From Pristionchus mayeri (Eukaryota; Nematoda; Chromadorea; Rhabditida; Neodiplogasteridae): a stretch of 64,000 nucleotides of DNA. The translations under genes were made by a program, and so were the position numbers. The notes under the pieces are model-generated. The model worked only from the letters and a program-made list of their open reading frames with translations, was not told the origin of the DNA and ran no database searches. Below are positions 1 through 12,768 of this stretch, piece by piece (position 1 is the stretch's first letter; the number at the start of each line of letters is the position of its first letter). Location: assembly GCA_036245805.1 (NCBI GenBank), contig BTRK01000003.1:24500685-24564684 (forward strand), read 5' to 3'.

Positions 1-103
1 AATCATAAATATGAGCCCGTTTGCCTAAGAATCGAGTGAGACCCGGCACTGTCCCTTGGCAGTTCTCTCACCCCTCCGCGCTGTCCGCGCGCACCCATCA
101 CCG

Positions 104-153
104 CCGCATCAATAAAAATGAGGGAGTGGATTCCCTCATTTTTATTGATGCGG
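104..153. repeat. Perfect 22-bp hairpin
   Basis: Arms 104-125 and 132-153 are exact reverse complements around a 6-nt loop. Just upstream (about 17-33) lies the string GTTTGCCTAAGAATCGAG, which also marks the edges of the 42.4-45.5 kb foldback, so the window may begin inside a foldback element whose other arm is outside the window. No coding role is visible. Confidence 0.7.
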
Positions 154-2047
154 AGTATTCAAATATTTCGTTTAATCAGATACCTTCACTGATAAGAATA
201 CTAACGAAAATCGTCCTATGAACGGCGTCGGCGCACTTTGCGTACCTACGAGTTAATTTTTTGGGTTATTGATCACTCGTCGCGAAGCGCTGGTGGGATT
301 CAGCTGTGAAATACAACACCAGGAATACTCTGGACTTCACGAAAAAAGTGCAAAAGAAAATTTAAAATGAGCAGTGTCGAACCTACGGCGACCGGGCAAC
401 GCACTCAGAACACAACCCATCAGGTATAGAAGCACATGCCTGTGGGCTCGCGCTAGGCATAGAGTACATGGATGAACAGGCGAGACTGACTGAGAGAGGA
501 TCAAACGAGGGTAAGTGAAAATCTAATTTCGCGATTTTGACATCTTTAGTGCGCGAGTTGCATATGCATTCAGCATACCATTCGATTCGTCTTTTCGAGC
601 TCTATCAATTTAGCTGAAAAACAGCTTCGGTACGAAATTGCGGTAAAAATCAAATTTTAATCGATTTATGAAAATACTAATGATCATATCGATGAACAGA
701 TAGCACATGCTTATTCTCCATGAAATTTGGTGCGGACAACTTTCTTCTCGTGTTACTAGACGCCCTGTAGGCAGAGCATCATGCCTCCAAAAATGACAAA
801 TTTCGGAAGCCGTCGACTTTGACGGCGTCTCACATCGTTGAGGATGGAGATATGGAACAAAACTTGATGATTTATGTTGAGGGACCATAGGAACTATCAG
901 AAATCGCTCACAGATGAAGTGCTGAAAAAATGTACCAGGTTGTTCACAAATCTATTCGATTCTTACGCGGCACGCGTGATATATAATTACGTTGGAAGGA
1001 AATTGCTAGTGATTTGTGATTTGTAGTGATTTGTAGTGATTTGTATTTTTCTCTTTCAATCGGAGTGCACTATTTTAGTGCTATATTCAGATGATTGCTC
1101 TAACCATCCCTGCAAACTATAGAGGCGGTAGTGATGCTCGGGTTTCGTTCGCAAGCATGGTATATGACTCTTTCTGAGACACTGTAGTCATTTTTCTCAG
1201 TAAATCTTGATTTTCTCCACTTTTCTGAGTGCACTATTTGATTTGAATGTTTAATCGCATGCAGCAGCCACCTCCCCTCGGTCCTAAACAGGTACTAAAA
1301 ATGATGGTCCTTCGTTCGCAGAGTTGTTTAAAGCAGTACAAGTTCAAAATGGGCAAACGCTCGATTTTCGGGCTGTACATCTTTAGAGTGCGATTAATTG
1401 GTCTTGAGCACAATCTTCGCATATGTCATCAAAATAAACAGTTAAAATTTTAAAAAATCATACAATTCATAGCAGGGGCGGCGTGTGGTATTCCTTTCAC
1501 AAGTTGCCATTGATGTAATAGGCGAAGCCGTCTAAATTGACTACCCCCAGGTTATTTCTCATGGTCTAAGCTATCGTTGAGTGTATAACATGCCCAGATT
1601 TTGTCGTTCGGAAATGGTGAAAACTTTGCTGGAATGGGCAAAACTCGCTGAAATAGCATCTGCCTCTTTTGCATATTCATCATAAAATATTATCTCTACT
1701 GTAAGATGTCCGGAGTAAGTACGATTCACAAAACAAACTTTCGTATAAAATAACTAAAAAAATACAAATATTTGTTTAAAAATAAATAAAGTATTGGAAG
1801 AAATATTTGGCCCAACTCAACGTTTGAACTCACCAGTGGTATACTGTAGAAATCCATTCCTATCTGAATTTTGGGAAAAACCCTGTATTTCTGTCATTTT
1901 AAATATTTTTTACATTTTCTTTGTCGCGCTAGAATCAGCATCGCCGTTTCCGTAGATTCGATATTCTGAAAAAATAATTTACGAAATATAAAAAGTACCC
2001 ATTTCCCTTGCTAACAATGCATTAATTTATTTTTGAAAATAACCTTG
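154..2047. other. AT-rich stretch, no gene recognised
   Basis: I see only short open frames without domain character. A small tandem repeat of about 10 bp (TAGTGATTTG) runs at roughly 1003-1045. No RNA gene or convincing splice chain was found. Confidence 0.4.
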
Positions 2048-2056
2048 TCTCAGAAG

Positions 2057-2958
2057 TAGGGACAACCATCTGCAAATTAAAAAGCTTAAAACCGGGAAAA
2101 GGTTGTGCAGGGAACGCTGTTTCCCAAGCACCCTCGAATTTAAATCTGTGAAGAAATCTTTTTAAAAAATCAGTTACCGAATTCTATGGGATGCAGTTCT
2201 CCAATTTTTACAGCGAATAAAGAGTTATTCATGAGAAACATATACTTAAAAAATAGGAAAAAAATGTCAGCGAAAAAATTCTGTAGGCACTTGTATTAAG
2301 CCACATTCAGTTAAAATTAGCTAGAAATCATTTCAAGGGGTGCCGCCCTTCAAATCTGATTTGGAATACTCTACGTACCCGATTAGTTTATTCAACGAAA
2401 CATTATCAAAATTTATGTCAGCGAAACATTGCAATACAAGCTTGAACTTTTAGAAGATGATGGACGCCGCAGCTAATATTTAAGCGATATTTGTTTTCTT
2501 TGATTTTATACGATTGAATATCACCCAATTGAACATACTATGTATTCAAAAGGTATATTAATAATTTACATAAATTTAGCACACAGAGATGCACGAAGCT
2601 ACAGTATACCATTATCAATCGAGCTCAATGATTAGAAGCACATACGTCCCAGAATATAAAATATGATCAATTATTGACCAAATTTAACAGTTCTATGTAA
2701 TGCAATAAAAGAAAACATGATATATTCAATGTGAAATTTCGAAATATTGTCCAGCTGAACTGGCATGACCCTGCGATCCTCTAGAGAGCTTGCACTGCAC
2801 CACGATGGGCGGAGCTTAGAGAAATAGGCTTATACTCATTGAAATTGAAATATATTATAATTCTAGTGACGCTATTCTCTTTCCGCACCATCGATAACCC
2901 CGTCCCCTATAATAACAGAATTTTAGAAAAATGTTGAAATTTTGAGTGGCGGACTCTA
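2057..2958. mobile_element. TAGGGAC element, copy 1 (902 bp, 9-bp duplication)
   Basis: The element starts TAGGGACAACC and ends GGACTCTA, and is flanked by the 9-bp direct repeat TCTCAGAAG (2048-2056 and 2959-2967). A second copy with more than 90 percent apparent identity sits at 17518-18422, which defines both ends independently. It has no long ORF, so it is non-autonomous. The ends resemble hAT termini (TAGGG), but both copies fit a 9-bp rather than an 8-bp target duplication, so the superfamily is uncertain. Confidence 0.8.
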
Positions 2959-2967
2959 TCTCAGAAG

Positions 2968-3326
2968 TAACAAATTCTCGCCAACAATACCAAAAAAGTA
3001 CGGTCGATTTCTGGTAAAATGTGTATTTTTTCAAAGGTATATTTATTAGTGCTATAATTTTTTTTCAATGACTATTGTTGTTCATAATCGATTCCGCATC
3101 CTCGATTACATAAGATAAGAATTGCGGAATTGATATAGAATTAATTTTTAACACCCCTCCGCGTTTCCTCATTAAAAGTTAGAAAATAAAGAAATGAGAA
3201 TCCATTAACTTTGACGTCGGATAATAATTTGATTTTTCCTGCAAAACAAGTATTTCGACGATATCATTTTCATATTCCATTTTCTGTTGAAAATTTTGGC
3301 CGTGAAATCGTGAAAAGGTTGAAACA
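2968..3326. other. Intergenic, nothing recognised
   Basis: AT-rich spacer between two mobile elements. No coding or RNA signal was seen. Confidence 0.4.
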
Positions 3327-3328
3327 TA

Positions 3329-4090
3329 CAGTACCGCCGGAAAGAATTAGTCAGCTTTTTCTTTCATAGTTTTTGAACCACTTGATGTATTGCGCTAAAA
3401 ATTGAACTAGGAATAGAAAATCTAATGGGGAACAATCTGATGTTCTTGCGAACTTCGCACACCACTTTTTCGAAAAATTCAATTTCTTGTAAGATTTTTT
3501 TCCTACAGCTCCAATTTCTAGGGTATTGAAACATGTCCTAGGACTACCCAGAAAACAATTTCCAATTTGCTTCGACCCCGGACTGCGTTGCTGCAGCTGC
3601 TGCCTTTTTGACACTGAAAACGCATAACTCAGCTTCTAGAGAAGCTAGAGACTCGTCCAAAGCAGAAAAATGATCGCTATCATGACCCTAGATGATCCTG
3701 AAAGTTTGGTATTGATCGATTTTCGTTTACCCTCAGGGCACGAAAAGCTGAGTTATGCGTTTTCAGTTTCAAACTTGCAGCAGCTGCAGCAACGCAATCC
3801 GGGGTCGCAGCAACTTGAAAATTGTTTTCTGGGTAGTCCGAGGACATGTCTCAATACCATAGAAATTTGAGCTGTACGAAAATTTTCTTACAAGAAATTG
3901 AATTTTTCGAAAGTGGTGGTCGATTGCGTCATCACTACGCAAGAATGAGAAATTTTAATAAGTTCCCAGGAACATCACATTGTTCCCCATTAGATTTTAT
4001 ATTCCTAGTTCAATTTTTAGCACAATACATCAAGTGGTTCAAAAACTATGACGAAAAGAAAAAGATGGCCAATACTTTCCGGCGATACTG
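3329..4090. mobile_element. TA-flanked foldback MITE (762 bp)
   Basis: Near-perfect inverted repeat with arms of about 345 bp meeting near 3700. The ends read CAGTACCGCCGGAAAG and CTTTCCGGCGATACTG, each bordered by TA (3327-3328 and 4091-4092). A TA duplication and CAGT-type ends are typical of Tc1/mariner-derived MITEs. The open frames in each arm are mirror images of one another and are not genes. It is related to the 5851-7189 element by its GCCGGAAAG terminus. Confidence 0.8.
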
Positions 4091-4099
4091 TAAATGTTA

Positions 4100-4511
4100 T
4101 GGAGAATGCATTTTTGACATATTTTTACGAGTATAATACGAATTTAGATACGTCGTTTTGCAGGAATAATTTAAAAATATTAGGTTAATTGATGTCAACG
4201 TTGATGGATTCTGATTTCGATTTTTTCTCATATAATTTTTCATTCTCTCTCGAATAATTTATACGATACAGAAATATGAAGCTTTTAAAATTCGATTTGG
4301 GAGATTAAAATCGATATTTCAGATCCTACTTCCGTATGAAAAGTTCTTTGCCTCTAGCGATCATGTTCCCAAAGTCTTAATGTTAGCACCGGCGGGTGAA
4401 GATTTTGCGAAAGTTATGTGCCCTGTACCCCCCCCCCCCCCCTCGCTGCATTCTTACGAAGAACATGTTTCACCAGCAAAGCATATATTTAGAAATAAGT
4501 AAAATAGATAA
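4100..4511. other. Spacer with 15-C homopolymer
   Basis: Noncoding by inspection. A run of 15 C lies at 4428-4442, where assembly length is unreliable. It may contain the 3' UTR of the minus-strand gene that ends near 4.5 kb. Confidence 0.35.
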
Positions 4512-5006
4512 CTAACAGTGAATCATGTGCTCTACTAACTTGTTCTTCATCACATTCTTCGCTGATATTCGGTAGATCCCTCGGGTGCATAATCTAGATC
4601 CAAGTACAACTCAACTCCATCCACTAGATGTGCTCACCTTCTCTCCGTGGAAAGGAATCGAATGGCCTCTTCGATAACAATGGGCACGTCTTTCTCTGTG
4701 AGTCGACAGGAGAGTAGACTAGTCTGAGGAGTGGCGATCGATTGAGTGATCATCGATCGAAGAGTGGACACTGTCTTCATCTCCCCACTGTCTATCCAGA
4801 TCACTCTGCAATACACATGCACACCATTCGAAACTGTCGTGGACATGAAAGCATCACTTACTCTGGGTAACTCATATTAAGCGATATGGAGTATACACTC
4901 TGTCTTTCTTCTTTCTCCTTCTCCTTCATAGCTTCTTCACAACAATCCCGTCGATCAAAGTTAGAAGAGCACGAGACCACCTCGAATTTAACTCCATCAT
5001 TCAACT
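4512..5006 (-). CDS. C-terminal exons of a Tudor-like protein
   Basis: Two exons join in phase on the minus strand: 5006-4899 and 4860-4638, with a 38-bp GT-AG intron. A third exon from about 4579 continues in frame with an acidic tail (ISEECDEEQ). The second exon carries CRVIWIDSGE, then TVSTLRSM and SLLSCRL. This resembles a Tudor fold (aromatic/D-x-G strand, then V-x-x-L-R, then C-x-L), as in TDRD/SND1-type proteins that bind methylated arginine. The preceding exon is rich in K/E. The N-terminal part of the gene is not seen upstream, where repeats begin. The Tudor assignment rests on a short pattern and could be wrong; the exon-intron structure is firmer. Confidence 0.4.
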
Positions 5007-5848
5007 CTTAAATAGTAGTCTGTACATTACCAGAGGTCTTCTGATATGAGAGATTGCATGAAATCGAGACATCCATTTACAAACTATTCCAAGTGTTCAG
5101 CCAAAAATTGGTGGTAGTACCTATGGTTCAATAACTGAGTTAACATGGCCTGAAATTCACCGATGATAATTTGAAAAGTGACTCTGGAACCGGGAACTAA
5201 GTACGACTAAATAAGTAGTTCAGAGCCTGAATTTAGACAATCAAATCCCGGCTACACAAAATCACTGTGAGAGCACGGCAATTTATTTCTCGATATCCCG
5301 TTGAAAGTCATGGGCCCTTTTAAGATCAAAAAATGTGCGGTCATTTCCATGATTAACGTCAAGGGTTTATACCCAGTGGTGGGCTTCAAATATGACTAAG
5401 GTCGGGCGGTCGCAAATTGGGAGGGACGGGGAGGGGGGGGGGGGGTCAGCTGGGCCCGGTCCGGAGGGTCGCAAAACGAGCCCCGTTCCGGAGGGCCGCA
5501 AAGCAAAAATGGCCCAGGGGGTCGCAAAATTTTTTCGTCATATTTCATAGCCCATCACTGTTTGCACCTCTTATTCACGGTTCTGTATTTCAAGGCTATA
5601 AATGCCGTGATGCACGGCCCCCCGAAGATCGACATTGGCCTCATGAAACTGTGTCGCGCTGTAAAATCGCGCTGCACTAAACATAGAAATGCTATTTCCA
5701 CATCCAGCGACCATCCATGAAAAAAGTGACTAAACTCTTCCTTGTACTAGCATAGCAATAAGTACGATGAAACTAGACTGAATTAATTAATTAATTAATG
5801 AAAAAAACATTTAAAAAATGTGAAATATAAATGAATCACGAACTGAAA
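5007..5848. other. No gene recognised
   Basis: Contains a G-rich stretch near 5410-5450 with a 10-G run and related GGTCGCAAA repeats (about 5400-5530). No splice chain or domain was seen. Confidence 0.35.
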
Positions 5849-5850
5849 TA

Positions 5851-7189
5851 CAGTCGCGCCGGAAAGTCACCGTACACTTTTTTGAATTTCTTGTATCTTT
5901 TTGCCCAGGAAATGCATCATTCTGGCACTCATGTATGATGTACCAAATCCATCGGAGATTATGATCATGGTATTATGGTATGAAGTCATCGCATAGTTAT
6001 TGCGTAGTGATGACGCAATCAATCTGCACTTTTTCAAAACGGCATTATTCTTACATAGATTTTATCCTGTTCGCCATACTTTCTAAGATTGGAGATATGA
6101 CCGAGCCCTACCCAGAATAAATTTTTGAAGGTGCTGTTCGGTCGCACATTTGCTGCAGCCGTGCTGCAAAAAGAGGGTCTGAAATTCGGAACTCGTCTTC
6201 TAGAGTACCCGTTCAATGCATCAAAATGATCGCCATCATGAGTACACATGATCCTAAGAATATGAATACGATATATCATAATTAGCCATCAGGGCATGAA
6301 AAAATTACTTTTTTGCATGACCATTTTTTGGACATCCATAACTTTACGGAAAAGTATAGTAAAAATCTGATTTTTATCTGGGAATGTTCAAAATGTATTG
6401 AAGAACCGAATTCCAACTTTTTAGAGCGATTGGATATCTTTCCGACCCGCGGTGTGCGTTTTTAGGAAGTATACTAGGGTCGGGAAACACCTTGTTTACC
6501 GCTATGGGCGAGAGAGTGCCGACGCCGAGAGTGCGTAAACAGGGTGTTTTCCGACCATATTATACTTCCGAAAAACGCACGCCGCGGGCCGGAAAGATAT
6601 CCAAAAGCTCTAAAAAGTTAGAATTCGGTTCTTCACTACATTTTGAACATTACCAGATAAAAATCAGATTTTTACTATACTTTTCCGTAAAGTTATGGAT
6701 GTCCAAAAAATGGTCATGCAAAAAAGTGATTTTTCATGCCCTGAGGGCAAATTATGAGATATCGTATTCATATTCTCAGGATCATCTGTACTCATGATGT
6801 CGATCATTTTGATGCCTTGAACGGGTCTCTAGCTACTCTAGAAGCCGAGTTCCGAATTTCAGACCCTCTTTTTGCAGCGCGGCTGCAGCAAATGTGCGAC
6901 CGAGCAGCACCTTCAAAAATTTATTCTGGGAAGGGCTCGGTCATATCTCCAATCTTAGAAAGTATGGCGAGCAGGATAAAATCTATGTAAGAATAATGCC
7001 GTTTTGAAAAAGTGCAGATTGATTGCGTCATCACTACGCAATAACTATGCGATGACATCACACCATAATATCATGATCATAATCTCAGATGGATTTGGTA
7101 CATCATACATGAGTGCCAGAATGATGTATTTCCTGGGCAAAAAGATACAACAAATTCAAAAAGTGTACGGTGACTTTCCGGCGCGACTG
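5851..7189. mobile_element. TA-flanked foldback MITE (1339 bp)
   Basis: Long palindrome centred near 6510. The ends are CAGTCGCGCCGGAAAG and CTTTCCGGCGCGACTG, bordered by TA at 5849-5850 and 7190-7191. The arms match over about 650 bp with few mismatches. The open frames are mirrored between the arms. By its ends and TA duplication it belongs to the same Tc1/mariner-type group as 3329-4090. Confidence 0.85.
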
Positions 7190-7501
7190 TATATTTTTGA
7201 ACGAAATTTAAACCTCCATGACAATCAAGCAATCCTCCTTGTAAATCAGGCACTTCCTTGCCGATTCAGGCAATTTTGACTGTAAATTATTTGAGCGTGC
7301 GCGCGTTTTGCCTGATTTCACCTGATGGGGTGACACATTTTCAAATGATCTATGTCGATGTTCCGGGGGCCGTGGTGATGTGCTTGGTTCGTAAACATCG
7401 CACGTTGACACAAAAAAAATTAAATACGAAAACCCACTGCATTCTTTTCACGGAGGACAGACCCAAAAAGTGACCCCACGGTTGCATCAACCCAGCAATG
7501 C

Positions 7502-8918
7502 TTAAAGGTCCTCTCCAGGGAACGAAAAATTCATATTCGCTCTAAGGGACTGATCCACAATTATCGAGCACTCAATTTCAAAAATTGTACAGTATCATAC
7601 AGTATATGGAGTACCAGGGGGGTGCTGCACAAGGCATGTATTTTCGGGTCAGGTCGATAATTGTGACATGGTAGGTCAAGACTAAGTACCGTACCCAATC
7701 GATCGTACAGTACCCATACCGTAACCCTGTGTACAGTACCCCTTTCTACCGTAATCCACACCACTGCGGTCAATCGTAAACTGACTTTTTTTCTAAAACA
7801 TTTTCCATTGAATTTATTCTTGCTCTATACCGTACCCAATCGATAGTACAGTACCTCCAGATACCGTATACCACTACCGTAACCCCGATTATCGCAAACT
7901 AACTTTATTTTTTAAAAGTACTGGAACCGTGCCCAATCAATTATACAGTACCCAAGTAACTACCGTAACCCAGTTCCTTGGGTCAGATCCAGTTCCGTGG
8001 GTCAAACATTTTTCTAAATATTTCAAACATTTTTCTAAAAATCCAAAATTGATCACTAAATGATTATACAATAATCACAAATACGGTATAATGCTTTAAA
8101 TAAATTTAAAATTTTTTTTGGATTTTTAGAAAAATGGGCTACAGTACCCATACCGTTAGATTGGGATAGGGAAACAGTGAAAATAGGAAACATTCATTGT
8201 TAGAATACCGCCAATTTTAAGGTCAACATTATGACTTGACCAGTCAACGAGCAATGAAACACTAAAATGAGGGAACAAATTAATTTTATCTGGGCTTCAG
8301 CACAAGAGCCGAAAAATGTTTGACCCACGGAACTGGATCTGACCCAAGGAACAGGGTTACGGTAGTTACTTGGGTACTTTATAAATGATTGGGCACGGTT
8401 CCAGGACTTTTTAAAATAAAGTTAGTTTGCGATAATCTGGGTTACGGTAGGGGTATACGGTATCTGGAGGTACTGTACGATCGATTGGGTACGGTATAGA
8501 GCGAGAATCAATTCAATGGAAAATGTTTTGGAAAAAAAGCCAGTTTACGATTTACCGCAATGGTGTGGATTACGGTAGCAAGGGATACTGTATACAGGGT
8601 TACGGTATGGGAACTGTAGGATCGATTAAGTACGGTACATTGACTTTTTTGAAAATAAAGCCATTTCTCGATAGTCGGGGTTACGGTAGCGTCATACAGT
8701 ATATGGGGTACTGTACGATCGATTGGGTACGGTACTTAGTCTTGACCTACCATGTCACAATTATCGACCTGACCCGAAAATACATGCCTTGTGCAGCACC
8801 CCCTGGTACTCCATATACTGTATGATACTGTACAATTTTTGAAATTGCGCGCTCGATAATTGTGGATCAGTCCCTTAGAGCGAATATGAATTTTTCGTTC
8901 CCTGGAGAGGACCTTTAA
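7502..8918. mobile_element. TTAA-flanked foldback (1.4 kb)
   Basis: Inverted repeat with outer strings AGGTCCTCTCCAGGGAACG and its complement, next to TTAA at 7502-7505 and 8915-8918. The interior is built from repeated TACCGTACCCAATCGAT-like blocks that are themselves inverted (visible near 7690, 7830, 8480 and 8730). There is no transposase. The TTAA duplication suggests a piggyBac-type or PALTTAA-type non-autonomous element. Confidence 0.75.
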
Positions 8919-9416
8919 GAAAAAAATACTCAGTTAGCGACGTACAAATGTAGTCCCTGCAAACTGTAAGAAACCACTTGGAGTTGCCTGAATTCCGTAC
9001 CACATTTCAAAAAAGGTTTTTATTACGGTAGAAATGGGCAGAATTGCTAAAAATTACGGTATTCACTGATGTCACAGCGATATAAATTACAGCCGTACTT
9101 ACAAAACCGTGAAATATATCTGAAAAGCAAAGAAACTTAATACACTCAATGCACTCAACCGCACGCAACTCGATCCTTGCGAGAACGTTTTTTCTCAACA
9201 GGCCCTCCGCAAAAAGGATGCCGTGAAACCGTATAGTTCTAGTACAGTACTTTGAAAGAAACGGTAGAAAAGCTACAGACTTTCAGGCAAGATTTTCAAA
9301 AAATTACAGTTCCTCAGGAAACCATCATGGGCTGTGCAAATTTACAGTAAATCTTCCTTCCCAGGGGTGACCATTTTAAAACTAGTACATCGATGAAAAA
9401 ATTGCCGTGGAGAGTA

Positions 9417-9645
9417 CTATGAGAATAGAAAGCGTAGCAAGTTGGTGTGCCTCGGTGCACAAAGGAATCAGCAGAACGGAACGGAACGTTAAATGTACGG
9501 TAGCTGCCTGTCATGCTGTGCCTGCACGCACAGCACAAGGCGCAGCACGACAGGCAGCTACCGTACATTTAGCGTTCCGTTTTCGTTCTGCTGATTCCTT
9601 TATGCACCGAGGCACACCAACTTGCTACGCTTTCTATTCTCACAG
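9417..9645. mobile_element. Short TA-flanked palindromic MITE (229 bp)
   Basis: Near-perfect hairpin of about 110-bp arms with a tiny loop near 9531. The ends read CTATGAGAATAG and CTATTCTCACAG next to TA at 9415-9416 and 9646-9647. The overlapping open frames on both strands are a product of the palindrome. Confidence 0.8.
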
Positions 9646-9647
9646 TA

Positions 9648-10313
9648 GAATGAATAGCAACGTGGTGTCGTGATAATGTTCAGCGTATTTGCGACACGGG
9701 AATATATTTTGCTGTATATTTTCCTATTGCGCCACACCATTTTTTCTATGCATTCAACTTAAATGAACGATATTGAAACATAGACACACCTACCACCAAT
9801 GTTTGGTTAAAATTGAAACACCTTAAACAGTTTGTAAATGAGCACCCGCAATCTATCAAAAGACGCGTGTTACAACAAAAAGGGGGGTTACCTTTCGCAG
9901 GTCCAACTTTTGTTCATTGCTTCGATCATCGTAGAGTAGCAAAAGGTGGCCACTGGTTATGGTTATCCAAGTCTGTCTCCACTTCTCTTCATTCTCTCCC
10001 ACTCTCCTCCTTAAAGTACGAATAATGCCATCCCATCATCAGTCACTTCATACCAAGTTACGTATATCGAAATCATTTCAATAAGCTCAAAGTGAGAAGA
10101 AATTAAGATTAGCTGCTACCTCGTCTTCGTTTCATATTTGGGAAAATTCGCTACTTTCGCGGAGGGAATCCCTAACAATCACTCGAGCTACCCATTCTTT
10201 AAACGGATGCAGTTCTTTAGTTACATCATCGCTATGTACAACACTCCTCTCGTCCATTCTCGTCATACCTAGTGTATCCTCTCGCAAGTGTTATCCATTC
10301 TTCGTCTTCATAA
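9648..10313. other. No gene recognised
   Basis: Pyrimidine-rich stretches appear around 9975-10015 and 10240-10350. The latter is the likely 3' UTR of the minus-strand gene ending at 10314. Confidence 0.35.
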
Positions 10314-11189
10314 TCACTCCATCCACTTCTTCTTCTTTCTCTCCAACTCTACAACTTTATCCTTACTTTCAAATCTAGCAAGAGAAGGAGAAGAGTGCCA
10401 CAAAGATAAGGTACTCCATACTCGATCTCCCTGGTAGGTGTCACTAGTCCCTATCACTCACCTCATAGAGAAGGAAGGAGAAGGCAGAGGCGATCTTCTC
10501 CTCCACTCGCACTCTCACTACAGTCTCACTACACTCTGTCAACGGCCCATTTTTTAAAGTTTATATAAAAGAAAACAATTATACATAAACTCCTCTTGGA
10601 AGTTCTCAAAAATATTTTAATTATATTGACTAAAACGTACCGCGCGAGAAATACATTTTGAATATTCCGTCCTTCCTCTTGGCTAGTATCAAGTTTTCGA
10701 TCGAGAATGGAGGCATTATCAGCTGATTGTGCTGCAATGGAAGACCTCGTGCTTCCGTCCACTGTCAATTCCATACTCCACTTCTAAGAATACTGCATTC
10801 ATGTCGACTAACAACCCGTGCCACACCCTCTCAACTTACGCCTCTCTAGTTCTCTCTTCCATCTCCTACGCCTAATCCAACCCCCTCAACTTTCGATCCA
10901 ACGGCACTCTTAGATGCGCTCTCCCCTTCATTCCATCTGCTTTGCCATATTTCATTTTTCACTTCACTGTCCATATTCCGTCAAAATTCTTTCAATGTCA
11001 TACTCATTCATCTTTATATTTCCCTCAAGACTAAGCGCATACCTCTTCGTCTCTATGAATAGTGATGACATCTCCTCTCAATCGTAGAAATGCCTCTTTC
11101 CTTGGTTGGAAGGGCCGTGATCTGCTTCCCACGATGGATACTCTCCCACAGAAGGAGATGAGACAGGATGAAGAGGAGGACTCCTCCAT
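10314..11189 (-). CDS. Unknown small protein, four exons
   Basis: Exons 11189-11043, 10783-10641, 10528-10462 and 10430-10314 join with matching phases (0, 2, 0) into about 157 residues ending in TGA at 10314-10316. The first exon starts with ATG directly after GTTGTCAG, which could be a trans-splice acceptor for a spliced leader; otherwise an upstream exon is missing. The N-terminus is serine-rich (MEESSSSSC), followed by short alternating basic/hydrophobic stretches that could be beta strands (LRLRGDVITIHRDEE, ETVVRVRVEEK) and a lysine-rich C-terminal helix (VELERKKKKWME). I do not recognise a family; a divergent PH-like fold is possible. The last intron is only 31 bp. Confidence 0.45.
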
Positions 11190-12768
11190 CTGACAACGTC
11201 CCCACTCAATTCAGAATGTGCACCACAAGAAAATAACCACATGCTTATCAATATCTCATGGTGTTGATCACAATGAAGGAGATGTAGAGAAGGGGAGTTT
11301 CAGAGGAACGCAACTAATGGGAGCATACGTGGGCATGGGGTTGAAGATGAGAACGAGAACTGAAAAACCGGTGGGGTCGAGGGTCAACAACCAGGGATGG
11401 GTGGTAAGCAAATGTATTTCCCGGCTTGGTCGGAGCTCCAAACCAATGAGGTCTTGATGTTAGCTTCAATGGTACAAACGTATGATGAGGGGGGAGATCC
11501 CCGACCTAGGCGGTTGGAGAAAAATTAACTAGTGAGGACTATAAACAAGATTAACTCTAAAGGTACTTGGACTGTAATGTCACAGTTAATTCCGGAATGG
11601 ACTATTTCATATAGAACATCAAAAAGGAGGACGAGGATATGAACACTCCACGAAAAGAAAATAACCAAGAAAGGGTAGAAAATGTGGAAAAGGTTAGGTG
11701 TGTGAGGTAAACCCTCCTCTTCCCGTCCCTCGTTTATGATACAAGTGATTCATCTTCCCTCTGACGCTCCCTTAAAAGATAAGGGATAGAGGGTGAACGG
11801 GAAGATGAAGAGAGAACAGATGGAGCATGCGTAGTATCTAGAACCACCCTCTCTCACTATACTCACTCTCAACACCTAAAAAGGGAGATATTGCGAGGTC
11901 TGTCATAAACTCATGCAAACTCGGGAAGGCTTCCAATGGGGAAAAGGCCAGACGTGACTCAGCCCCCTTTCCTCTCGATGAAACATTCACTCCTTCTCTC
12001 TCTGCATTTATAAGTGAAGAGAAAAGGGAAAGAGAAATATTGGAAATGAAGCATAAGAAATTGGCTGTTGTTCGCCCAATGATGAGAGTTGGAAACGTGA
12101 GGGAGAAAGAGAGGAAGAATGAGAAAGAGCATACTAAATACAGACTAGCTAATCAAGAGATTACGGAAGGAAACAGAGAGAGAGGGTGGAAGAGAATCAT
12201 CCAAATGAAAGACTCACCGAGAGATGGATGGAGACTGTAAAGTAGCAGTGAAGAGACTCATCCTGAAGAGTGAGGATCTAAATGATTTAGACTAAATCAG
12301 AAAACCCCTTTTCAGGTAGATATGAGACTGACGATTTTTGACGTCTAAATAGATATATGAATCAGAATAGATGAAAATTTAATTATCTTTATTCATGATT
12401 TGCAAAAATCAATTTAAATATGTGAAAGTGCCTAGAAGTCTAACAAAAGTCTAAATGGCATACAAGAAGAGGGATATCGACGGTAAAGATATGGGATATT
12501 TCAACTGGTGATAGCAAGTTTGAACACGTCGTAAAAGTTAGAAGGCGAAAGATGATTGAATGCATAGTCAACGGGAAGAGTAGGAAAAGCAGGATTTCGG
12601 AAGTAAATGCGGAGGGCATTGATAAAGCTAAATCTAGAAGAGTACCGCGTCTATGCTATATAACATCTATTGAAAAATCTCTTCGCCATAATTTGTATTC
12701 CATTTTAGGTAGCTAGCGAAATCGATAACGATAAATTATGTACATAAAAACACAAAAAATATGCGTAA
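11190..12768 (-). other. Possible unassigned minus-strand exons
   Basis: An open minus-strand frame starts after ATAAATGCAG at 12001 and runs to about 11880 (contains LEAFPSLHEFMTDLA), ending at GT. A 17-nt candidate microexon sits at about 12220-12240. I could not chain these to the genes on either side, so they may be extra exons of the 10.3-11.2 kb gene or chance frames. The plus-strand frame at 12040-12240 is low-complexity K/E/R and looks spurious. Confidence 0.25.

Noticed and set aside
4428..4442. Poly-C tract as a biological signal
   Set aside because: Single homopolymer of uncertain length; sequencing or assembly slippage is as likely.
5851..7189. Paired ORFs on opposite strands in palindromes
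   Set aside because: The two arms encode the same frames in mirror image, with no domain signal. The same reasoning was applied to all foldbacks.
12040..12240. 66-aa basic ORF as a gene
   Set aside because: Low-complexity K/E/R composition, no splice context, and opposite to candidate minus-strand exons.
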